DNA of 64,000 nucleotides, taken from an uncultured Bacillaceae bacterium. Its GTDB lineage: Bacteria; Bacillota; Bacilli; Bacillales; Bacillaceae_L. The position numbers and the translations under genes are program-made. The first letter of the stretch is position 1; each line of letters begins with the position of its first letter. The notes beneath the pieces are model-generated. The model saw only the letters and a program-made list of their open reading frames with translations, was not told where the DNA came from and searched no databases. Below are positions 58,644 through 64,000 of the stretch, piece after piece. The stretch lies in the NCBI GenBank assembly GCA_947497585.1, contig CANMHG010000001.1, forward strand, positions 496,001 to 560,000, written 5' to 3'.

Positions 58644-60392
58644 ATGCGAGTTTTTAAAGATTTAATGTGGTTTTTTAAACAAGAAAAGAAATCGTACTTA
58701 ATAGGAATTTCTTTATTGTGTGTCGTAGCTTTATTAGAGCTAGTCCCTCCATTTGTCATAGGGAAGGTCGTAGACTTAATTGTTGAAGGTCAGTTAACAA
58801 CGAAGGTTCTTACCAGCTGGCTTGGACTATTATTGGTTGTAGCAACTACAGTTTATATCGTTCGATTTTTTTGGAGAATTATTTTATTTGGGGCTTCGGT
58901 GAGGTTAGCCAGGTTGCTAAGAGAAAAATTGTATAGCCACTTCACTAAGATGTCTCAATCCTTCTACCAAAGACGCAGAATTGGTGATCTGATGGCCCAT
59001 TCGACCAACGATATTCAAGCTGTTCAGCAGACAGCGGGTGCAGGTGTACTTACCTTGGTCGATTCTTTAGTTACTGGTGGATTTGTATTAATTATGATGG
59101 CTACAACAATTAGTTGGAAGCTTACACTCATTAGTTTAATTCCAATGCCGTTTATGGCACTATCCACAAGTTGGTACGGTACATTGTTACATAAACGATT
59201 TCATAAGGCTCAGGAGGCTTTTTCATCATTAAATGATAAAGTACAGGAAAGTGTAAGTGGTATCAAAGTGTTAAAAACGTTTGGTTATGAGCAGGATGAT
59301 GTTGATTCTTTTCGTGAGGAATCCGCGGAAGTTGTTAGAAAGAATATGAAAGTAGCTAAAATTGATGCCTTATTCGATCCGACAATTTCATTGATTGTGG
59401 GGTTCTCTTTTTTCCTTGCAGTTTCCTTTGGTTCTTATTTTGTACTTACTGATGAAATGACATTAGGGCAACTTATTTCGTTTACAACATATTTGGGATT
59501 ATTAATATGGCCAATGTTAGCTTTCGGATGGTTGTTTAATATTGTTGAACGTGGGAGAGCCTCGTATGATCGTGTTTCTAGTCTTTTAAATGAGAAGGTA
59601 GATATTAAAGATAGTGAAGATGTATTGAATGAGCAACCTTCTGGTAATATTATCTATAATATCAAGGAATTTGCTTTTTCTGACGAACAGATCACCCTAA
59701 GTGATATACAAATAACTTTAGAACAGGGTGAGACGTTAGGAATTGTTGGTAAGACAGGTGCAGGAAAGACAACACTGCTTAAACTATTAATTAGAGAGTT
59801 CGAAGGTTATAAAGGAGAAATAACATTTGGTAAGCATTCAATTTCTACTTATTCATTAGAAGCATTAAGAAAAGGAATCGGTTATGTCCCACAAGATCAT
59901 TTCTTATTTTCCGCAACAATTGCTGATAATATAGCTTTTGCTAAACCAAATGCTACTTACCAAGAGATAATACAGGCAGCAGAACTTGCTTCAATCCACG
60001 AGGATATCGTCAGTTTTACAGAAGGCTACGAGACAATGGTAGGAGAAAGAGGAGTTTCACTTTCAGGTGGACAGAAACAGCGTATATCAATCGCTAGAGC
60101 TCTTATAGTAAATCCAGAGGTTTTAATACTAGACGATTCGTTATCAGCAGTTGATGCAAAAACAGAAGAAATGATATTATCTGCTTTAAAACAAACGAGA
60201 GAGGGTAAAACAACTATTATCACATCTCATCGTTTAAGTGCCATTGCGCATGCAAATGTAATAGTTGTATTAGAAGAAGGTAGAATTGTTCAAAAGGGCA
60301 CACATGATGAATTAATGAATGAACAAGGATGGTATAAAGAAATGTATCATCGTCAACAATTAGAAGCACTTGTAGAACATGGAGGTATGTGA
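58644..60392 (+). CDS. ABC exporter half-transporter with degenerate ATP site (YheI/BmrC-like)
   Basis: 582-aa fused membrane-ATPase half transporter: six membrane helices in residues 15-320, then an ATPase with Walker A GKTGAGKTT (369-377), signature LSGGQ (473-477) and Walker B LILDDSLSAVD, where the catalytic Glu is replaced by Asp498. The partner gene follows with an overlap. Together they resemble the multidrug exporter YheIH (BmrCD) of B. subtilis; substrate not shown by sequence. ATG at 58644 after GTGGGGGAAAG is preferred to the in-frame start 30 bases earlier. B. subtilis has no ABC genes here, as I recall. Confidence 0.9.
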   Translation: MRVFKDLMWFFKQEKKSYLIGISLLCVVALLELVPPFVIGKVVDLIVEGQLTTKVLTSWLGLLLVVATTVYIVRFFWRIILFGASVRLARLLREKLYSHFTKMSQSFYQRRRIGDLMAHSTNDIQAVQQTAGAGVLTLVDSLVTGGFVLIMMATTISWKLTLISLIPMPFMALSTSWYGTLLHKRFHKAQEAFSSLNDKVQESVSGIKVLKTFGYEQDDVDSFREESAEVVRKNMKVAKIDALFDPTISLIVGFSFFLAVSFGSYFVLTDEMTLGQLISFTTYLGLLIWPMLAFGWLFNIVERGRASYDRVSSLLNEKVDIKDSEDVLNEQPSGNIIYNIKEFAFSDEQITLSDIQITLEQGETLGIVGKTGAGKTTLLKLLIREFEGYKGEITFGKHSISTYSLEALRKGIGYVPQDHFLFSATIADNIAFAKPNATYQEIIQAAELASIHEDIVSFTEGYETMVGERGVSLSGGQKQRISIARALIVNPEVLILDDSLSAVDAKTEEMILSALKQTREGKTTIITSHRLSAIAHANVIVVLEEGRIVQKGTHDELMNEQGWYKEMYHRQQLEALVEHGGM

Positions 60393-60394
60393 TT

Positions 60395-62185
60395 ATGAAT
60401 AAAACATTAACTTCAAAACAACAACGACAAGTGCTTTTCCGACTTCTTTCCTATACAAAGAAATATAAGAAAGAGTTTTTCATTGCGTTTACACTTTTAC
60501 TAGTAGGAACGATAGGTGAGATAGTAGGGCCAATATTCGTGAAGGTTTTTATAGATGACTACTTAACTCCAAGAAATATAGAGGCACAACCACTTATTGT
60601 ATTGGGTGTTTCATATATCCTTGTTCATATTATTAAGGTTATTGTTAACTATTTTCAGTTAGTAAAATTTCACGAAATATCATTAAATATTATTCAGGAT
60701 TTACGGATTGATGTTTTTAGTAAGGTTCATGCATTGGGCTTAAAGTTTTTTGATAAAACACCTGGAGGCAGCATTGTTTCGAGAGTTACAAATGATACAG
60801 AAGCAATAAAAGATATGTTTATAAGTGTAATAGCAACCTTCGTGCAAAATGCAGTGTTGTTAATAGGTGTATTTATAGCAATGTTTATCTTAAATGTTAA
60901 ATTAGCATTCTTTTGCTTATTTCTGATTCCGGTTATCTTTCTCATTATGAAGACTTATCGACATTTTAGTTCAAAATTTTATCAAGATATGCGGGAGAGG
61001 CTTAGTCAATTAAACGCAAAGATAAATGAGTCCTTGCAAGGAATGGCAATTATTCAAGTATTTAGACAAGAGCGACGTCTCCAAAAAGAATTTGATGAAA
61101 TTAATGAAGCTCATTATAAAGCCGGGATAAAAAATATCAAGTTAGATGGTTTATTGTTAAGACCCGCTATTGATTTTGTTTATATTCTTGCACTAATACT
61201 GGTATTAAGCTTCTTCGGAATAACTTCGATAAATAATGTCGTAGAAATAGGTGTCCTGTATGCCTTTGTAAACTACTTGGAAAGATTTTTTGAACCTATT
61301 AACCAAATGATGATGCGACTTTCATTATTACAGCAAGCAATTGTTGCATCTGATCGTGTGTTTTCACTTATGGATAACGATGAATTAGCTCCAGTGAAGG
61401 TTGGAACAGAAGATCCTAAGATTGATACTGGTACTATTGAGTTTAAAAATGTAAGTTTTTCATATGACGGTAAGAGAGATGTGTTGAAAAACATTTCTTT
61501 TAGTGCAAAAAAAGGCGAAACGATTGCTCTAGTTGGCCATACAGGTAGTGGGAAAAGTTCAATTATCAATTTATTAATGCGCTTTTATGATGTTGATCGT
61601 GGTGATATTTTAATAGACGGTCATTCGATAAAGAGTTTTAAAGATGATGAACTCAGGAAGCATACTGGATTAGTTTTGCAGGATCCGTTTTTATTTGTTG
61701 GTACAGTCAAGGAAAATATCCGATTATTTAACAAAGATATTACGGATGAAGAGATTGAAGAAGCAGCGAGGTTTGTTCAAGCAGATTCGTTTATTCAGAA
61801 ATTGCCTAATCAATATGATTACCAAGTTACTGAGCGGGGGTCAACATTCTCGAGTGGTCAGAGACAGCTCATTGCTTTTGCAAGAACGATAGCAGCACTT
61901 CCTAAAATTCTTGTATTGGATGAAGCTACAGCGAGCATTGACACAGAGACAGAAGAAGCTATACAAATTGCACTAAAGAAAATGAGAGAAGGAAGAACAA
62001 CCATTGCAATCGCACATCGATTGTCAACTATTCAAGATGCAAATGAGATACTAGTATTACATCAGGGAGAAATTGTTGAACGTGGTACGCATCAAGAACT
62101 GTTATCTATAAGAGGACTCTATTATAAGATGTATCTTCTACAAAATGGGCATCCAGAAGGTTTGGAAAAGGTTGTTGGGGAATAA
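60395..62185 (+). CDS. ABC exporter half-transporter, partner subunit (YheH/BmrD-like)
   Basis: 596-aa half transporter with six membrane helices, Walker A GHTGSGKSS from about residue 381, Walker B LVLDEATASID with catalytic Glu510, and an altered signature FSSGQ (485-489) in place of LSGGQ. The intact Walker B here pairs with the intact signature of the first subunit, while the two altered motifs form the other site: one active and one degenerate site, typical of heterodimeric exporters. ATG at 60395 follows GGAGG inside the end of the first gene; GTG at 60389 is possible. Confidence 0.9.
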   Translation: MNKTLTSKQQRQVLFRLLSYTKKYKKEFFIAFTLLLVGTIGEIVGPIFVKVFIDDYLTPRNIEAQPLIVLGVSYILVHIIKVIVNYFQLVKFHEISLNIIQDLRIDVFSKVHALGLKFFDKTPGGSIVSRVTNDTEAIKDMFISVIATFVQNAVLLIGVFIAMFILNVKLAFFCLFLIPVIFLIMKTYRHFSSKFYQDMRERLSQLNAKINESLQGMAIIQVFRQERRLQKEFDEINEAHYKAGIKNIKLDGLLLRPAIDFVYILALILVLSFFGITSINNVVEIGVLYAFVNYLERFFEPINQMMMRLSLLQQAIVASDRVFSLMDNDELAPVKVGTEDPKIDTGTIEFKNVSFSYDGKRDVLKNISFSAKKGETIALVGHTGSGKSSIINLLMRFYDVDRGDILIDGHSIKSFKDDELRKHTGLVLQDPFLFVGTVKENIRLFNKDITDEEIEEAARFVQADSFIQKLPNQYDYQVTERGSTFSSGQRQLIAFARTIAALPKILVLDEATASIDTETEEAIQIALKKMREGRTTIAIAHRLSTIQDANEILVLHQGEIVERGTHQELLSIRGLYYKMYLLQNGHPEGLEKVVGE

Positions 62186-62203
62186 GGATAGGAATAAAAA
62201 AAG

Positions 62204-62234
62204 AAAGCCTCTTATGTATTTGAGAGGCTTTTTT
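62204..62234. terminator. Bidirectional terminator between the ABC exporter and ynzD
   Basis: 9-bp stem AAAGCCTCT/AGAGGCTTT with a 10-nt loop, T run on both strands. It contains the stop codon of the minus-strand gene. Confidence 0.85.
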
Positions 62235-62391
62235 GTCTGAAGTTTGAATAATTATTATATTTATTTAGTAATGCATCCAATTCTTGACTGTGTTTAATAG
62301 AAATGGAAGAAGATAGTCCATTTTTAAGGACAATATCAATAAGTTCGGCTCTTTTTTGTTCTATGGTTGCAAGCATTTCAGTTTTTGTCAC
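62212..62391 (-). CDS. ynzD: Spo0E-family aspartyl-phosphate phosphatase
   Basis: 59-aa protein, two short helices with the family signature SQELD in IKHSQELDALLNKYN. Such proteins dephosphorylate Spo0A-P and delay sporulation. In B. subtilis, YnzD, a Spo0E-type protein, lies between yneF and ccdA, so this is its likely counterpart. I choose GTG at 62391 because AAGGGACAGG precedes it; ATG at 62409 would add six residues but has no ribosome site. Convergent with the ABC exporter. Confidence 0.75.
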   Translation of the reverse strand: MTKTEMLATIEQKRAELIDIVLKNGLSSSISIKHSQELDALLNKYNNYSNFRQKSLSNT

Positions 62392-62543
62392 AACAGCCTG
62401 TCCCTTCATCTTAAATCTATGTAATTATTATACTGTAAAATGGTAATTAATTCAAAGGAAAAAAGCTGGTAGATTTTAAAAGTATTCTAGTTTATTTCAC
62501 TTTAATTCTTAGGGAGCATATTCTAATTAGGGAGAACACAAAA

Positions 62544-62572
62544 TTGTAACATTCGTTCATGCAATGTATACG
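62544..62572 (+). promoter_or_regulatory. Possible ccdA promoter
   Basis: TTGTAA, 17 bases, TATACG, 51 bases before the ccdA start. Confidence 0.5.
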
Positions 62573-62622
62573 ATACTTTGCTAAAATAGAAAGGAACTAT
62601 AGAGTTTAGGAGTTGTTAAATA

Positions 62623-63330
62623 ATGACAGATGTAAATTTGTTCTTAGCATTTGGTGCTGGCTTTCTTTCGTTTATCTCACCTTGCTGTTTACCACTGTAT
62701 CCAGCATTTTTATCTTATATAACGGGAGTATCTGTTGGAGAATTAAAGTCTGATAATGCTATGTTACAGAAAAGAAGTATACTACATACAATCTTCTTTC
62801 TATTAGGTTTTTCCTTAATTTTTGTAATGTTAGGTTTTGGAACGTCCTTTTTAGGACAATTCTTTAATGAATATCAAGATTTAATTAGACAGATTGGTGC
62901 TATCCTAATAATCTTCTTTGGATTTGTAATTATTGGAGTGCTATCTCCTAAGTTCTTAATGAAGGATCGTAAATTTGAATTTAAAAATAGACCTACAGGC
63001 TATCTAGGTTCTACTTTAATTGGTATGGCTTTTGCCGCAGGCTGGACACCTTGTACCGGACCAATCTTAGCAGCAGTTATTGCATTAGCCGCATCAAATC
63101 CAGGATCAGGGATGGTATATATGATTGCTTATTCTCTAGGTTTTTCAATTCCATTTTTAATACTTTCATTCTTCCTAGGGAAAATGCAGTGGATTCGAAG
63201 AAATAGTGCTAAGATTGTAAAAGTTGGTGGATATACAATGATAATAATGGGAGTTGTATTATTCTTTGATTGGATGACAAAAATTATCGTTTACTTAACT
63301 CCTATTTTTGGTGGTTTCACTGGTTTTTAA
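62623..63330 (+). CDS. ccdA: Thiol-disulfide transporter CcdA
   Basis: 235-aa DsbD-like membrane protein with six helices that carries reducing power across the membrane for cytochrome c maturation and spore cortex formation. Redox cysteines: Cys21 or Cys22 in [10 protein letters not shown] and Cys144 in GWTPCTGP. The CC pair at 21-22 adds a cysteine that I do not recall as conserved. AGGAGTTG precedes ATG. ccdB and ccdC follow, as in B. subtilis. Confidence 0.96.
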   Translation: MTDVNLFLAFGAGFLSFISPCCLPLYPAFLSYITGVSVGELKSDNAMLQKRSILHTIFFLLGFSLIFVMLGFGTSFLGQFFNEYQDLIRQIGAILIIFFGFVIIGVLSPKFLMKDRKFEFKNRPTGYLGSTLIGMAFAAGWTPCTGPILAAVIALAASNPGSGMVYMIAYSLGFSIPFLILSFFLGKMQWIRRNSAKIVKVGGYTMIIMGVVLFFDWMTKIIVYLTPIFGGFTGF

Positions 63331-63443
63331 TAAACGTAAAAGAAAATTATATTTTTATGAGACTATTTTACTATATCTCTTCAGTGATTTTTGTTATAAT
63401 CTAAACAAGCTATTCTTCTTTGTAAGTCTGAGGAGGTATTATT

Positions 63444-63803
63444 TTGGCAAAAATTCTTGTAGTTGATGATGCAAAATTTATGCGATTAACGCTTTCAAGT
63501 ATTTTAAGTAAAGCTAATCACGAGGTTATTGGTGAAGCAGAAAACGGCAAGGAAGCGGTTGAATTATATCGGCAACTTAACCCAGACTTAGTCACTATGG
63601 ATATTACCATGCCAGAAATGAACGGATTAGATGCTGTAAAATTAATAAAAAAAGAGAATCCAAGTGCTGTAATTATTATGTGTTCTGCAATGGGGCAGTC
63701 CAAAATGGTCGTTGAAGCCATTGAAGCTGGTGCCAAGGACTTTATCGTCAAACCCTTTGATGAGGGAAGGGTATTGGAGGCAATAAATAGAGTACTTACG
63801 TAA
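63444..63803 (+). CDS. ccdB: CheY-like response regulator YneI (CcdB)
   Basis: 119-aa stand-alone receiver domain without an output domain. Acidic pocket Asp8-Asp9, phosphorylation site Asp53 (TMDITMPEMNG), Ser81 in the Thr/Ser switch position and Lys103 (IVKPF). Start TTG after GAGGAGG. In B. subtilis it lies in the ccdA-yneI-yneJ group but is not required for cytochrome c synthesis; partner kinase unknown. Confidence 0.95.
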   Translation: MAKILVVDDAKFMRLTLSSILSKANHEVIGEAENGKEAVELYRQLNPDLVTMDITMPEMNGLDAVKLIKKENPSAVIIMCSAMGQSKMVVEAIEAGAKDFIVKPFDEGRVLEAINRVLT

Positions 63804-63850
63804 ATAAACAAAACCATTTACGGGTTACGTCGTAGATGGTTTTGTTTATT
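63803..63850 (+). terminator. Long hairpin terminator after ccdB
   Basis: Perfect 15-bp stem AATAAACAAAACCAT/ATGGTTTTGTTTATT, further pairing TACG/CGTA inside. No clean T run after it, so it may be partial and protect the ccdB end. Confidence 0.75.
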
Positions 63851-63905
63851 CCTGTTTCGCTTTATGATATATATAGGGAAGTGGAAATTGAAAGGAACTG
63901 ATTCT

Positions 63906-64000
63906 ATGGTAATTGCTTCATCGATTGTTGCAGTGTTCATGGCAACTCTAATGATGTTTGTCAGGATGCGAGCAGCAAAAAAACCTACAAATGTAAAGAA
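63906..64000 (+). CDS. ccdC: CcdC-like membrane protein (YneJ), 3' end outside the window
   Basis: First 31 codons only: a hydrophobic helix (IASSIVAVFMATLMMFV) then MRAAKKPTNVKK, matching the MRMKAAKRPTNAKK stretch of B. subtilis YneJ/CcdC as I remember it. AAAGGAAC precedes the ATG. Assignment rests on this short stretch and the gene order. Confidence 0.75.
   Translation, partial: MVIASSIVAVFMATLMMFVRMRAAKKPTNVK

Overview
The window is about 64 kb of a low-GC Gram-positive chromosome. It comes from an endospore-forming member of the Bacillaceae, and every recognisable gene has its closest match, from memory, in Bacillus. Gene order follows the B. subtilis pnp-to-ccdC stretch with a few insertions and one loss, so this is a relative and not B. 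subtilis itself. Almost everything is on the plus strand; only three genes (a TRIC-type channel, lexA and a Spo0E-family gene) are on the minus strand. I see no prophage, insertion sequence, CRISPR array, rRNA or tRNA.

Layout. 1-4.7 kb: 3' part of pnp, the deacetylase-like ylxY, the M16 peptidase mlpA, ymxH. 4.8-9.7 kb: dipicolinate synthase dpaAB with asd, dapG and dapA, which make the aspartate-derived precursor of dipicolinate, lysine and peptidoglycan. 9.7-10.1 kb: an intergenic region carrying a palindromic repeat element. 10.1-13.5 kb: tepA, ylzJ, spoIIIE. 13.7-19.4 kb: GntR regulator ymfC and a nucleoside ABC importer (nupNOPQ type). 19.5-30.3 kb: ymfF-ymfH-ymfI (linked to EF-P modification), ymfJ, ymfK, rodZ, pgsA, cinA, recA, rny. 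30.4-38.1 kb: ymdB, spoVS, a membrane dipeptidase, a ferredoxin-dependent 2-oxoacid oxidoreductase (korAB), tdh and kbl. 38.3-47.2 kb: miaB, ricA (ymcA), cotE, mutS, mutL, miaA, hfq. 47.5-53.8 kb: spoVK, TRIC channel, hflX, ynbB, glnR, glnA. 53.9-64 kb: lexA/yneA, ynzC, tkt, sirA, yneF, a heterodimeric ABC exporter, ynzD, ccdA, ccdB and the start of ccdC.

The genes cluster around sporulation (dpaAB, spoIIIE, spoVS, cotE, spoVK, sirA, a Spo0E-type phosphatase), DNA repair and SOS (recA, lexA, yneA, mutSL), RNA turnover and modification (pnp, rny, ymdB, miaB, miaA, hfq) and nitrogen and carbon metabolism. Regulatory sites readable in the sequence include LexA boxes at recA and lexA-yneA, a double GlnR operator on a perfect-consensus glnRA promoter, a sigma-H promoter at spoVS, a Spo0A box at sirA, CcpA-like sites at korA and tdh, a CodY-like site at nupN and a Fur-like palindrome at miaB.

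I did not find a clearly new multi-gene system. The best leads are the repeat element at 9.8 kb, the catabolite-control sites on korAB and tdh, the Fur-like operator on the Fe-S enzyme gene miaB, several very short ORFs near regulatory sites, a long hairpin after tkt and exact Spo0A boxes in three intergenic regions. Nothing was searched against a database; family assignments rest on motifs and remembered homologues.
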